Positions 43,934 to 52,938 are shown, numbered from the stretch's first letter. The stretch: DNA of 64,000 nucleotides from an uncultured Bacteroidota bacterium (GCA_902774175.1 CACYHG010000001.1:1-64000); one strand, 5' to 3'. Notes: generated by a model from the letters alone, not told the origin. Numbers and translations: made by a program.

Positions 43934-44548
43934 TCAAAGCGATGTGAACATCCGTTCCAGAGTGGCCGCCAACCCATGCCGGTCCAATTCCCCTTCCCGC
44001 TCCACCAGGAGCATAAGGCACTGCCAATGTGATTCGTCAGAACATTCCGTCCAGCCGACAAGCTGCGACTGGCAGACAGGATCCTGGAATGCGGCGGCGA
44101 CATGCATGGCAATCTGTTCCGGGTCGAACTTTTCCAACACGACAAAGGATGTCTCGCCATAATATTTGTTCCGGATGGCGATTTCTCCGGTCACAATGTT
44201 GGGCAGCGTGTATACAAACAGCGCGGGGCTGGGATAATAGTTGTCCGCATCACTGATGGTCTCCTGATAACGTCTGTCAGCAACCAGGGAGGCACTGCGG
44301 TTACAGAAGACTACGCTGCGGTCTTCACGCGGAACAAAACGGGGAGCATCCTCGCTCTGCAGCAGCAGCTCCGAGGCGACGAATCCCAGTTTGCCCAGCA
44401 TGTCCATCTTGAAAAATTTGGGATAGTCGCCCACCTTCCGCCTGTAAAGCTCATGCAGCATCTCCACGCCACCACCCACAACACCTAACGTTTCGCCATT
44501 GAGCGACAAACTGTCCGGAGAAAAGGAAAGCCATTTTTTTATACGCAT
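43934..44548 (-). CDS. Half-size ketosynthase-like protein without active-site Cys
   Basis: The 204-residue protein contains SPALFVYTLPNIVTGEIAIR followed by KYYGETSFVVLE, which resembles the N-terminal half of KS proteins up to the catalytic turn, but the Cys is absent and no C-terminal half follows. Proteins of this size recur beside KS genes in Bacteroidota aryl-polyene clusters; their function is not established. Its ATG overlaps the upstream KS gene by 10 bp, with GGAGGT five bases upstream of it. Confidence 0.62.
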   Translation of the reverse strand: MRIKKWLSFSPDSLSLNGETLGVVGGGVEMLHELYRRKVGDYPKFFKMDMLGKLGFVASELLLQSEDAPRFVPREDRSVVFCNRSASLVADRRYQETISDADNYYPSPALFVYTLPNIVTGEIAIRNKYYGETSFVVLEKFDPEQIAMHVAAAFQDPVCQSQLVGWTECSDESHWQCLMLLVEREGELDRHGLAATLERMFTSL

Positions 44549-45684
44549 AACCCACCTCCTTTCGCAAAAAGCAGCGCGGCGTTGCAGCCGCCGAAGCCGG
44601 AGAGCAGTTTAACAAATGCCCGTTTGTCTGTGGATTGGTGTTGGGCTGTCAGACGCAACGGATGTGAGACGCCGCAATGTTCAAAACCTTTGGTACCCAA
44701 AACGCAACGGTCATCCACCGCCCGCATGGAGAGTATGGTTTCCAGCACGCCGGCCGCACCCATCGTGTGGCCGAAATGACCCTTGAGCCCGTTGACCGGA
44801 ACCTCCGCCAAACCAGCGCGGGTTATGGCGACCGATTCCATCTCATCGTTATAGGCGGTGGCAGTGCCATGCGCATTTACGAAGGCCAACTCTCCGGCAT
44901 CAAAACCGGCCAGCACCGCCTTAAGTGCGCGGTAGCTGCCCTCACCTTCACGCGAAGGGCCGGAAATATGGTTGGCGTCGTTGCGGATTGCTCCACGGCA
45001 GGCAACCCATTCCTCCGGCTGCGCCTTTTCGCGCCGCGCATAGACAATGCAGGCTGCGGCCTCACCCAGATTCAACCCTTTGCGTGCCGCATCGAAAGGG
45101 CGGCACGGCTCGTCCGACAATGCCTTGAAGGACTGGAATCCGGAGACGATGAACTGGGACTGCATGTCCGCACCCGCAACAACCGCATAGTCATAAAAGC
45201 CGCCCTCAAGCAGCCGCATGGCCTCAATTTGGGCACACAAGCCAGATATACAGGCATTGGAGACCACCACGGGCGGGTTGGGATTACCAAAATGTGCGCA
45301 CACCTTCCGCGCCGACACCCCAAGCAGCACACGTTCCTGCGGAAAGCCGGAAACATGTTCATCCAAAAGACAGACATTTCCTTTGGTGGTGGAGAAGACA
45401 AAAACAACCTTCGATGAGGCCGCGTCAACATGCGCATTCTCCAATGCGGCCCGGATGGTACGGACAAGCACCTGTTCAAATGGAGTATAGCTCTCCAGAT
45501 GCAATGCGGACGATTCCGCCGCAAAGGCCTCTTCGTCAAAAAGCGAGGCGACAAACGGCTCCGGAACATGCCATTTTCCGCTATATCTTTTCAGTGCGCT
45601 CCGTCCCTCCCTGACAGCCATGTAATTGGCCTCAGTGCCATCACCCAACGGGGAGAGGATGTGATCCGACAGCTTTACAATCAT
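44539..45684 (-). CDS. Beta-ketoacyl-ACP synthase
   Basis: Taken from the ATG that overlaps the thioesterase stop (ATGA), the protein has 381 residues. The triad is Cys in VVVSNACISGLCA, His in AFVNAHGTATAYND and His in LKGHFGHTMGAAG. This enzyme is divergent from the other two KS and may handle initiation (aryl starter) or another branch. A start nine codons upstream exists but would overlap the thioesterase by 31 bp. Confidence 0.87.
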   Translation of the reverse strand: MIVKLSDHILSPLGDGTEANYMAVREGRSALKRYSGKWHVPEPFVASLFDEEAFAAESSALHLESYTPFEQVLVRTIRAALENAHVDAASSKVVFVFSTTKGNVCLLDEHVSGFPQERVLLGVSARKVCAHFGNPNPPVVVSNACISGLCAQIEAMRLLEGGFYDYAVVAGADMQSQFIVSGFQSFKALSDEPCRPFDAARKGLNLGEAAACIVYARREKAQPEEWVACRGAIRNDANHISGPSREGEGSYRALKAVLAGFDAGELAFVNAHGTATAYNDEMESVAITRAGLAEVPVNGLKGHFGHTMGAAGVLETILSMRAVDDRCVLGTKGFEHCGVSHPLRLTAQHQSTDKRAFVKLLSGFGGCNAALLFAKGGGLCV

Positions 45685-46115
45685 GGCATCATCCCCCATT
45701 TCCTTTTCCATGCCTCAAAAAATTCGGGATTCCCCCAAACCATCTGATAGCTCTCCTTTTCCATGAACACCTGCACCGAGTGGCCGGTAAGGACCACCTC
45801 CCCGCTTTCCAAATCGGTTATTTCGTAGTCAAACACCAGTTTGGCCGCTTCCGTGGGACGGTAGAAAATCCGTATTTCAGCCCTGTCGCCATAGCGTAGC
45901 GGACGTTTGTACTTGAAAGTCAGCTCCACCAGAGGGGCAAAATATCCGTTGCCATAAATGGTAAGGTAATCCAGGCCATATTTTTCCCCGAACGCCTCCC
46001 GCGCATCCTCAAAATATTTCGCATAGTTGCCATGCCAAACTACGTGCATGGAATCCACCTCGCTGAAACGGATGTCTATTTTCCTGACTGCCGACAAAAC
46101 ACTCTCTTCCATCAC
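45681..46115 (-). CDS. Acyl-CoA thioesterase of the 4-hydroxybenzoyl-CoA/YbgC type
   Basis: The 144-residue hotdog protein has the family signature FSEVDSMHVVWHGNYAKYFE, with the catalytic acid in EVDSMHVVWH, and FKYKRPLRYGD. It is probably the release or proofreading thioesterase of the polyene pathway, comparable in position to ApeH. Gap to the upstream dehydratase gene is 2 bp. Confidence 0.87.
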   Translation of the reverse strand: MMEESVLSAVRKIDIRFSEVDSMHVVWHGNYAKYFEDAREAFGEKYGLDYLTIYGNGYFAPLVELTFKYKRPLRYGDRAEIRIFYRPTEAAKLVFDYEITDLESGEVVLTGHSVQVFMEKESYQMVWGNPEFFEAWKRKWGMMP

Positions 46116-46117
46116 CC

Positions 46118-46549
46118 CTAACTGTTTTCCGTCAATGCTATTTTCATTTGTGCGTCACAGAGTGTCTCATCCCCGACGCACACGGTGGCATGGACCATTG
46201 TCATCTGGAAGACCTCCTCCATGATTTCAATTCCGAACACAACGGTTTCACCCAATAAAGGCGTGCGCTTAACCTCCAATCTGCTGATGGCTCCGATCAC
46301 CCCGATTTTCACGGTTCCGCCAGCCTTCAGGCTCAAATAGCCGATACGGGCGGCACAAGTCTGGGCGATGCCCTCTATCATGCCCGGAACTGAAAGATGT
46401 CCCGAAGTGAAGAACAGATTGTCCTCCCGTACAGTCAGTTCCGCCAAGGTCCGCTGTCCGTCACATGAGAGCACCCTGTCCAGCATCACAAAAGGCGGAC
46501 GCTGCGGCAGCAGCTCCAACAGGCCGATTTCGTTTATCTCTCTGTCCAT
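46118..46549 (-). CDS. 3-hydroxyacyl-ACP dehydratase (ApeP/FabZ-like)
   Basis: The 143-residue protein opens with LLELLPQRPPFVMLDRVL and has SGHLSVPGMIEGIAQTCAA, with the His and Glu of the hotdog dehydratase active site. It overlaps the upstream acyltransferase gene by 16 bp. It should dehydrate 3-hydroxyacyl intermediates after FabG reduction; with the second dehydratase at 40.0 kb it may form a heteromer, as described for aryl-polyene systems. Confidence 0.83.
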   Translation of the reverse strand: MDREINEIGLLELLPQRPPFVMLDRVLSCDGQRTLAELTVREDNLFFTSGHLSVPGMIEGIAQTCAARIGYLSLKAGGTVKIGVIGAISRLEVKRTPLLGETVVFGIEIMEEVFQMTMVHATVCVGDETLCDAQMKIALTENS

Positions 46550-47427
46550 AAGTCGTAATAATTATACCATTGTGTAGGATAGCGGCGCAAAACAGACTCC
46601 AGTTCAGCCACATAATTCTGTGCAAGCTGCACCACCTGTTCACTCCGTCCGGACTGCGTGTCATATTGCAGCGGCCTCACAAGGATGCGGTAGGTGCGGT
46701 AGCCCTCCTTCATCACAAAAACCGCAAGCGCCCCAACCCCCTTCCGGACAGCCAAAGCGAAGCCGCCCATGGGGAAGTCCGCCTTTTTTCCAAAGAAGAG
46801 GCATTCCACGCTTTTTGAGGAACCGTATATGCGGTCGGCAGGAAGGCTCACGATGTCACCGGCCTCCAAAGCCGCATTCATTGAAAACAGGTGCGACAGA
46901 TCCTCCCTTACCGGAATCATTCGGATTTGGTGGCGCGAAAGCCGCTCCTGCCGGTTACGCATGATGGTCTCCGTCTCCGCGGCATATACCAGCGCATGCA
47001 TCCGTTTGCGCTCCGGCTGAAGCGCGTAGCCGGCCATCTCATAGTTTCCCGCATGGGAACTGAACACAACAAAACCGGCATCCTCCTGCTCCCTTTCCCG
47101 GAACAGTCCGATGCCATCCATATTGAAACGGTACCTTTTACCGGCAAAACAGCCGAAGCGGTCCAGGACAACCTGACCGAACTGGAAATGGTTCCTCCAG
47201 ACATAAACACAGGACTTTAAGGCACCATATCCGAACGCTGTCCGGAAAAACCGGTACATGGGTTTGAAGCCCTTGCCGAAAAATAGGTAGAAAGGAAGAA
47301 CAAGGGCCATAATGCCGTAGAGCAGCCATAACGGCAGGAAACGGAGCATGACCACCAGGGACTGCTGCATCCAAGGCAATCCGTCTGTCCTGCCCGACCA
47401 TGGACGGTTTCCTCCTGCCTCTGCCAT
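46534..47427 (-). CDS. HtrB/LpxL-like lipid acyltransferase
   Basis: The 297-residue protein has one N-terminal membrane segment (LPLWLLYGIMALVLPFYLFF), the acyltransferase motif FSSHAGNYEMAG (H-x4-E), SLPADRIYG and the C-terminal YPTQWYNYYDLW typical of the LPLAT/HtrB family. It probably acylates the carrier lipid or glycerol moiety of the polyene at the inner membrane. It follows the second ACP gene by 5 bp. Confidence 0.87.
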   Translation of the reverse strand: MAEAGGNRPWSGRTDGLPWMQQSLVVMLRFLPLWLLYGIMALVLPFYLFFGKGFKPMYRFFRTAFGYGALKSCVYVWRNHFQFGQVVLDRFGCFAGKRYRFNMDGIGLFREREQEDAGFVVFSSHAGNYEMAGYALQPERKRMHALVYAAETETIMRNRQERLSRHQIRMIPVREDLSHLFSMNAALEAGDIVSLPADRIYGSSKSVECLFFGKKADFPMGGFALAVRKGVGALAVFVMKEGYRTYRILVRPLQYDTQSGRSEQVVQLAQNYVAELESVLRRYPTQWYNYYDLWTER

Positions 47428-47432
47428 ACGTG

Positions 47433-47678
47433 CTATTTGCTGACTTTCTTCCCGATGTAGTCTATAAACTGGGAATATGTCTTAACCTCCGACATCTCCT
47501 CCGGCTTGATTTTAAACCCGAATATCTTTTCAACAATAACCACGATATCAATAAAATCAAGGCTGTCAATGCCGATATCCTCCTTCAGGCGCGCCTCTTC
47601 GCTGATCTTCTCCTCCTCAATTTCAAGATCCTCAATCAGAAAATTCCTGACTTTCCCCTCTATTTCCTCTCTGCTCAT
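47433..47678 (-). CDS. Acyl carrier protein 2
   Basis: From the ATG at 47676-47678 the protein has 81 residues with IGIDSLDFIDIVVIVEK; Ser 39 is the phosphopantetheine site. It is lysine/glutamate rich and differs from ACP 1, so the two carriers may serve separate steps, for example the aryl starter or the acyl donor for the acyltransferase encoded next. Confidence 0.9.
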   Translation of the reverse strand: MSREEIEGKVRNFLIEDLEIEEEKISEEARLKEDIGIDSLDFIDIVVIVEKIFGFKIKPEEMSEVKTYSQFIDYIGKKVSK

Positions 47679-47710
47679 TTTATATGATGATTTTAACAAT
47701 TTCAAATTAT

Positions 47711-48817
47711 TCACATACTACAGGGTTTGCTGCAGACCATGATGCTGTGCCCCTGTCCCAATCCGTCATGTATCATCTCCACCTGCAATCCGGCCTGTTC
47801 CACCAACCGCCGCATTTCGTCGGAATGGTACATCTTGCTGTTGCCGTTGGCGATTGCAGTGAAATACAGACTGGTCATGGTCAGGCAGAAGGCCGCAGTG
47901 TCGAATTTCTGCCTGTCCCAGAAGGTCTCCATTATGTACAGCCGGCTCTCCCCATCCATGATAGAGGCCGCACGACGCAGAATGCTGACAATCTCATCCG
48001 CGGCAAAGCAATCCAGGAACTGGCTCATCCAGATGGCATCATAGTGTCTGTCGGTCGGAAAGGCCGTGCTACCATCCAGCAGGTTGCCACCGTATCCATG
48101 GATGCGTCCCGCCCCGTTTTTGCCGGCGGTGAAACGGCGCATAAGCTCAAGCTGCTGCGGCAGATCCATAATGGTGACCTCAACCTGCCCGTCAAAATCC
48201 ACGCAGCGCAACGCCCAACGCCCGGTATTGCCGCCCACATCCAGAAGGTTTTTAGGATGACGTGCGAACACAATCTCCAACGCCTGTCGGAAAGATTCGT
48301 CCGAATAGAAATGGTCGAAGGCGAACCAGCTCTCCTGCACCTGCTCCGGAAGCTGCGACAACCCTTCATAAACTGTGGGCCAGTCACCGAAATGGCGCAA
48401 TCCGGCAGGTTTCCCCTCCTTCAGGGACTCCTCAAGGCGGAAAAGCCCCTCATAGTTCACATCATGATTGAAGTTGATATTGATACGGGTACGCCGGTCG
48501 TTCAACAGGAACCAGCCGGTCTTGGACAAGGTGAAGCGGTCATTCTCCGCATCGGCCAGCAGTGTGCCCGAACAGAGCGAAGCCTCCATCAGCACCTTGG
48601 CGGCATATTCGGAAATGCCCGCCTTTTCCGCCACCTCCGTAATTGTCATGCCTGCCCCGCTTTGGGAAATCATCTCAAAAATCCCCCATTTCAGCATCAG
48701 ACGGCTCACCTGGAACAACACAGGCCCCCATGCGATGAATTCAGCCATCCGCTGGGCCTCCAGGGCGGAGAGCCGTTCCGTGGAAAACTGCTTGTCTAAG
48801 GCCGGATCGATATACAT
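47711..48817 (-). CDS. SAM-dependent O-methyltransferase-like protein
   Basis: The 368-residue protein has an N-terminal winged-helix dimerisation part (TITEVAEKAGISEYAAKVLME) and a class I methyltransferase domain with motif I NLLDVGGNTGRWALR, motif II VTIMDLPQQLEL and LYIMETFWDRQ. This layout is that of plant-type O-methyltransferases; in this setting it would methylate the aryl head group. It may instead be a C-methyltransferase for the ring, as in some flexirubins. Confidence 0.84.
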   Translation of the reverse strand: MYIDPALDKQFSTERLSALEAQRMAEFIAWGPVLFQVSRLMLKWGIFEMISQSGAGMTITEVAEKAGISEYAAKVLMEASLCSGTLLADAENDRFTLSKTGWFLLNDRRTRININFNHDVNYEGLFRLEESLKEGKPAGLRHFGDWPTVYEGLSQLPEQVQESWFAFDHFYSDESFRQALEIVFARHPKNLLDVGGNTGRWALRCVDFDGQVEVTIMDLPQQLELMRRFTAGKNGAGRIHGYGGNLLDGSTAFPTDRHYDAIWMSQFLDCFAADEIVSILRRAASIMDGESRLYIMETFWDRQKFDTAAFCLTMTSLYFTAIANGNSKMYHSDEMRRLVEQAGLQVEMIHDGLGQGHSIMVCSKPCSM

Positions 48818-48846
48818 TGTCTACTTTTTTCTTGTTTCCTGAATAT

Positions 48847-50070
48847 TTACATTTTCCTTATCACCAGGGCGCTGTTGGTGCCGCCGAAACCGAAGGAGTT
48901 TGAAAGGACCGTATTGAGCTCCTTTCCTGTCGTGACATTGATTATGTTCAGCTTTTCCGAATACTCGTCCGGCTCCTCAAAATTGATGTTGGGCGCGATA
49001 AAGCCGTTCCGCATCATCAGGATGGAGTAGACAGCCTCACTGGCCCCGGCCATCCAGCACTCGTGTCCGGTCATCGACTTGGTGGAGGAGATTGGCGTTT
49101 GCAGGGGACCGAACAGATTGGCCAGAGCCATGGCCTCGAACATGTCCCCCTGCGGAGTTGAAGTTGCATGCGCATTCACATAATCGATATCCTCCGCACG
49201 CACGCCGGCATCATCCATGGCACGCCGCATAGCCCGCATACAGCCCTCCTCACTGGGCTGGGAAATATGCGGTTCCCCGTTGGAGGAAAAGCCATATCCG
49301 GCAATTTCAGCATATATTTCCGCACCGCGCGCCACCGCATGTTCATAATCCTCAAGAATAAGGGTGGCAGCGCCACCGCCCGGCACCAGACCGTCCCTGT
49401 TCCTGTCAAACGGGCGGGAGGCCTTGGTGGGTTCGTCAGTTCGTACGGAAAAGGCGTTTATGCCGTCGAAACTGCCCATGGAAAGATAATTTGTCTCCTG
49501 GGCGCCACCGCAAATCACCACATCCTGCATACCGTTGCGGATCAGCATTGCGCCCAGTCCGATGGCATGGGAGCCGCTGGCACAGGCCGCGCTGATGGTC
49601 ATGTTTATCCCCTTCAGTCTGAAAATGGTTGAGAGGTTCATTGTGACAGTGGAGTTCATGGACTGAAAAATTGCGGCCGAACCGATCAGCGTGGTGTCCC
49701 TCTTCTCCACAGCAATCTCATGGGAGGTTATCACCGCCTTGGCGGACGAATCGTTACCGAACAGCACACCAACCTCGTTTTTGGCCAGATATTCTTCATC
49801 AATACCGGCCTGCTTCAATGCGGCCAAGGTGGACATGTAGGCATATTCGCCCTCCTCCGCCAGATACATACGTAACTTGCGGTCCAGCAAGCCCTTCAGC
49901 TGGGGCTTTTCAACAATGCCTGTCAAAGGGGAACGGTATCCGTAGGCCACGCGCTCCGGATCAATCCCGATGCCGGACCTGCCCTCCCTGAGAGAGGCGC
50001 ACACAGCATCCAAAGAGGTCCCCAAACAGGACCATATCCCCATACCTGTCACGACCACCCTGCGTCCCAT
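48847..50070 (-). CDS. FabF-type beta-ketoacyl-ACP synthase
   Basis: Starting at MGRRVVVTGMG (ATG 50068-50070) the protein has 407 residues, the usual FabF length. The triad is Cys in TISAACASGSHAIG, His in YVNAHATSTPQGD and His in TKSMTGHECWMAG. A GTG nine codons upstream would overlap the outer-membrane protein gene. It is the KS closest to classical FabF and may feed early extension of the p-coumaroyl starter. Confidence 0.88.
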   Translation of the reverse strand: MGRRVVVTGMGIWSCLGTSLDAVCASLREGRSGIGIDPERVAYGYRSPLTGIVEKPQLKGLLDRKLRMYLAEEGEYAYMSTLAALKQAGIDEEYLAKNEVGVLFGNDSSAKAVITSHEIAVEKRDTTLIGSAAIFQSMNSTVTMNLSTIFRLKGINMTISAACASGSHAIGLGAMLIRNGMQDVVICGGAQETNYLSMGSFDGINAFSVRTDEPTKASRPFDRNRDGLVPGGGAATLILEDYEHAVARGAEIYAEIAGYGFSSNGEPHISQPSEEGCMRAMRRAMDDAGVRAEDIDYVNAHATSTPQGDMFEAMALANLFGPLQTPISSTKSMTGHECWMAGASEAVYSILMMRNGFIAPNINFEEPDEYSEKLNIINVTTGKELNTVLSNSFGFGGTNSALVIRKM

Positions 50071-50090
50071 ATCCGAAAAACTGCCTTTAA

Positions 50091-50639
50091 TTACCACTCA
50101 ATTCCTATGCGCAGCGAAATGCCGGTCGGATCCGCCTCCTTGGGTATCCACTTGGTTATCCGGTTGCCCAGGATGTCATACTCATATTCGCTGGCTTCGT
50201 ATTTGACCTTGTCGAAATAGGAGGCGGCCAACATCAGATTCACAGCGAAATCCCTTTTTGATGCAAAACGGACACCGACTGCCAGATCGGCATATCCGCC
50301 CGTATTGTAGGAAGAGGTGTATGAACCGATACGGACACCGACCACAGGGCTCACCGCCTTCTGATTGGTAAACAGGTAGCGCATTGAGGCATAGAAGGGG
50401 AACAGGTTGAAATCCGTGTTACGCTCAAAACCGACACCGACACCCACATACATGTTTCCGTTAAAATAGAAACCGTGAGTGGTGGAAAGTGAAATTGTGG
50501 AAGAGAGATCCTTGGTGAAATGCCAGCAGTTCCCCTCTTCGAGGAAACCCTGGTAACCGCTCGGCACGCGCACACCCTCCTGCTGCGCATAAGCCGTCAT
50601 CCCGCAGAACAGCGCAATGGTAAACAACAATTTTTTCAT
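50091..50639 (-). CDS. Putative outer-membrane beta-barrel protein
   Basis: The 182-residue protein has a signal peptide (MKKLLFTIALFCGMTAYAQ) and alternating amphipathic strands with aromatic ends (FYFNGNMYVGVGVGFE, DFAVNLMLAASYF, ISLRIGIEW). This fits an 8-stranded porin-like barrel of the type found in Bacteroidota. It is embedded between FabG and FabF genes of the pigment cluster, so a role in anchoring or inserting the pigment in the outer membrane is possible. The start is chosen at the signal peptide Met. Confidence 0.78.
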   Translation of the reverse strand: MKKLLFTIALFCGMTAYAQQEGVRVPSGYQGFLEEGNCWHFTKDLSSTISLSTTHGFYFNGNMYVGVGVGFERNTDFNLFPFYASMRYLFTNQKAVSPVVGVRIGSYTSSYNTGGYADLAVGVRFASKRDFAVNLMLAASYFDKVKYEASEYEYDILGNRITKWIPKEADPTGISLRIGIEW

Positions 50640-50667
50640 GATATCCAGTTTTATGATTTTAAACATT

Positions 50668-51396
50668 TTATGTATACAATCCTCCATTTACGGAGATTAC
50701 TTGTCCTGTTATGTAGGAGGCCTCTGCAGATGCCAGGAAGGAGACCAGCGCGGCCACCTCCTCCGGCTTTCCGAAACGTCCTGCCGGTATCAGCTTCTTC
50801 AGTTCAGCCTCGTTCAAATCCTGTGTCATATCCGTGGCGATGAAACCGGGCGCAACCGCATTCACAGTCACCTTGCGTGCCGCCACCTCCTGTGCAAGAG
50901 CCTTGGTCGCCCCGATAAGCGCGGCCTTTGCCGCCGAATAGTTGCCCTGTCCGGGCAGACCCTTCAGACCGGAGAGCGATGAAATGTTTATGATACGGCC
51001 GTTGCGGTGTGTAAGCATATCCTTCAACAAACGGCGTGTCACATAAAAGAAACCGTTCAGGGTGACATCAAGCACGTTATGCCACTGTTCCCCATTCATG
51101 AAAATCATCAGGTTGTCGGAACGGATGCCGGCATTGTTCACCAGCACGGAGATGTAATCCTCCGCATGGGATTCCGCCCACCGCTCCAAAGACGCCTCAA
51201 TTGCCTTTGGGTCCGACACGTCGAACGGGAGCAGCTCCGCCTTCCCGCCCGCATCCTCAATCTGGCGTTTCACCTCTTCAGCGGCGGCGGTTTGCGAACG
51301 GTAGTTCAACAGCACCGGAAAACCATCCTGCGCCAAACGCAGCGCAACAGCCTTCCCAATCCCGCGCGAAGCGCCTGTCACCAAAGCATACTCCAT
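50668..51396 (-). CDS. 3-oxoacyl-ACP reductase (FabG type)
   Basis: The 242-residue short-chain dehydrogenase has TGASRGIG (residues 7-14), LVNNAGIRSD, the catalytic Ser in INISSLSG, and YSAAK. The VAPGFIATDM segment is typical of FabG. It reduces the beta-keto group in each cycle of polyene extension (ApeQ-like). It lies 3 bp after the ammonia-lyase gene. Confidence 0.92.
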   Translation of the reverse strand: MEYALVTGASRGIGKAVALRLAQDGFPVLLNYRSQTAAAEEVKRQIEDAGGKAELLPFDVSDPKAIEASLERWAESHAEDYISVLVNNAGIRSDNLMIFMNGEQWHNVLDVTLNGFFYVTRRLLKDMLTHRNGRIINISSLSGLKGLPGQGNYSAAKAALIGATKALAQEVAARKVTVNAVAPGFIATDMTQDLNEAELKKLIPAGRFGKPEEVAALVSFLASAEASYITGQVISVNGGLYT

Positions 51397-51399
51397 ACG

Positions 51400-52938
51400 C
51401 TATTTAGTTTTTATCTGATTATTTTTCAAGAAAAGCTCCACTTTGCCTATCTCCTCATAAAAGGGGCTGTCCTCCACAAAGAAGGGCTGTATCTTTCGGA
51501 TTTCATCATATGCCCGCCTTGAGACGGCGCCGATTTTGTCAGCCACCTTCAGGCAGTCGGTGGCCTGCGCCAGGGCAATGTACAGAACTGACATCACTTG
51601 GAAGGCGTTCTCCACCACCGTCCTACAGATCAAGGCCGTATTGGTGCCCATACTGACAATGTCCTGGTTGTCGTTGTTGTTCGGAATACTGTGCACATAA
51701 TTGGGCATGGCCAACGTCTGGCATTCGGCCGTTGTGGAGGTGGCGGTGAACTGGCAGGCCTGCATCCCATAGTTCAGACCAAGGGTGCCTGCGTTCAAAA
51801 ATGGTGGAAGTATGCCGTTTATGCGGTCATGCATAAGATAGTTCAGCTGCCGTTCGGCGATCATGACCAGCCTTACCAGCGCGATTTTGACCTTGTCCTC
51901 CTCCAGGGAGATGTAGTCCCCATGGAAATTGCCGCCGTGGTACACATTGCCCGTTTCCGGATCCACAATCGGATTGTCGCAGGCAGAATTCAGCTCATCT
52001 TCGAGAACCTTACGCGAATTGTAAAGTGTCTCCCACACAGGTCCGAGAATCTGCGGTACACACCGCAGGGAATAATATGCCTGCACCTTTTTGGTGAAAT
52101 ATGACTCCCCTTCGTGGCGGCTGTCATAGAAGGCATGCTCCCGCTTCTGCAGCAGACGGCTCCCCTCAGAAAGCTGCCGCATACGCCCGGCAATCACCTG
52201 CTGCCCCTCGTGACGCCTGCAGACGTTTTCCGGCTCGCTCATGAAATCATCGAACGATGAGGCGATTTCATTAATCCAGACAGAGGCCAGCGTCTCCCAA
52301 TCCAACAGCCGCTCCGCATACATCTGGTTGATTATGCCGATTCCGGTCATCACTGAAGTGCCGTTTGTAAGCGAAAGCCCCTCGCGCACATGCATATGCA
52401 GAGGCTGCAGCCCGTTTTCTGCCAGCACATCGGCCGACGGACGCCACTCGCCCCTGTAATGCACCTTTCCCTCCCCGATAAGGCAGAGTGCGATGTGCGC
52501 CAACTGGACCAGATCACCGCTTGCTCCAACGCTACCGTGCCGGGGCACAAACGGGATGATGTCACGGTTTATGAACTCAACCAGCAGCTGTACAGCCTCC
52601 GGATGGACACCGGAGCGGCACTGCAGCACAGTACCCACACGCGCCATCATCGCCGCCTTGACGCACATGTCGTCCAAAGGCTCGCCGGCACCGCAGGCAT
52701 GGCTACGGATTATGTTGTACTGCAGTTCGGACAAAAAGCGGTCATCCACGCGCCACTGCGCCATGGGGCCGAATCCCGTATTGATTCCGTATATCACCTT
52801 GTCCCTTGAAAAATCCTTCAAAAAAAGATGACAGCGCATAACATCCTCCATGCAAGCCTTGTCCACCGACACAGGCTCGCCATGCACCGCAACCTTCAAG
52901 ACATCGTCAAGACTGATTCTTCCCTTTAACTGCAACAT
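51400..52938 (-). CDS. Tyrosine ammonia-lyase of the HAL/TAL family
   Basis: The 512-residue protein carries the MIO-forming ASG triad (residues 139-141 in HGSVGASGDLVQLAH), Tyr 50 in KVIYGINTGFGPMAQ, and the SIPNNNDNQDIVSMGTN segment near the C-terminus. The selectivity position reads Ser-His (79-80, NIIRSHACG), which by simple rules would mean histidine; however, the overall sequence closely follows, as far as I recall it, the experimentally known tyrosine ammonia-lyase of Flavobacterium johnsoniae (FjTAL), which also has Ser-His. It would make p-coumarate as aryl starter. It is the first gene of the cluster, behind a clear promoter box. Confidence 0.85.
   Translation of the reverse strand: MLQLKGRISLDDVLKVAVHGEPVSVDKACMEDVMRCHLFLKDFSRDKVIYGINTGFGPMAQWRVDDRFLSELQYNIIRSHACGAGEPLDDMCVKAAMMARVGTVLQCRSGVHPEAVQLLVEFINRDIIPFVPRHGSVGASGDLVQLAHIALCLIGEGKVHYRGEWRPSADVLAENGLQPLHMHVREGLSLTNGTSVMTGIGIINQMYAERLLDWETLASVWINEIASSFDDFMSEPENVCRRHEGQQVIAGRMRQLSEGSRLLQKREHAFYDSRHEGESYFTKKVQAYYSLRCVPQILGPVWETLYNSRKVLEDELNSACDNPIVDPETGNVYHGGNFHGDYISLEEDKVKIALVRLVMIAERQLNYLMHDRINGILPPFLNAGTLGLNYGMQACQFTATSTTAECQTLAMPNYVHSIPNNNDNQDIVSMGTNTALICRTVVENAFQVMSVLYIALAQATDCLKVADKIGAVSRRAYDEIRKIQPFFVEDSPFYEEIGKVELFLKNNQIKTK

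Larger units (their letters stand above)
31348..52938 (-). other. Aryl-polyene/flexirubin-type biosynthetic gene cluster
   Basis: About twenty genes run in one direction with overlaps or gaps mostly under 40 bp (largest 87 bp at 43847-43933), so they probably form one long operon. The set comprises tyrosine ammonia-lyase, FabG-type reductase, three ketosynthases with an intact Cys, a chain-length-factor-like protein, a half-size ketosynthase-like protein, two ACPs, two FabZ-like dehydratases, a thioesterase, a methyltransferase, two lipid acyltransferase domains, a glycosyltransferase, a LolA-like protein, an MMPL exporter, a double desaturase-like oxidoreductase and a radical SAM protein. 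This matches aryl-polyene clusters of the flexirubin kind; DarA/DarB for the dialkylresorcinol half are absent. Confidence 0.85.

Noticed and set aside
51400-52938. Histidine ammonia-lyase of the Hut pathway
   Set aside because: No hut genes are near, the gene heads an aryl-polyene operon, and the sequence resembles FjTAL.
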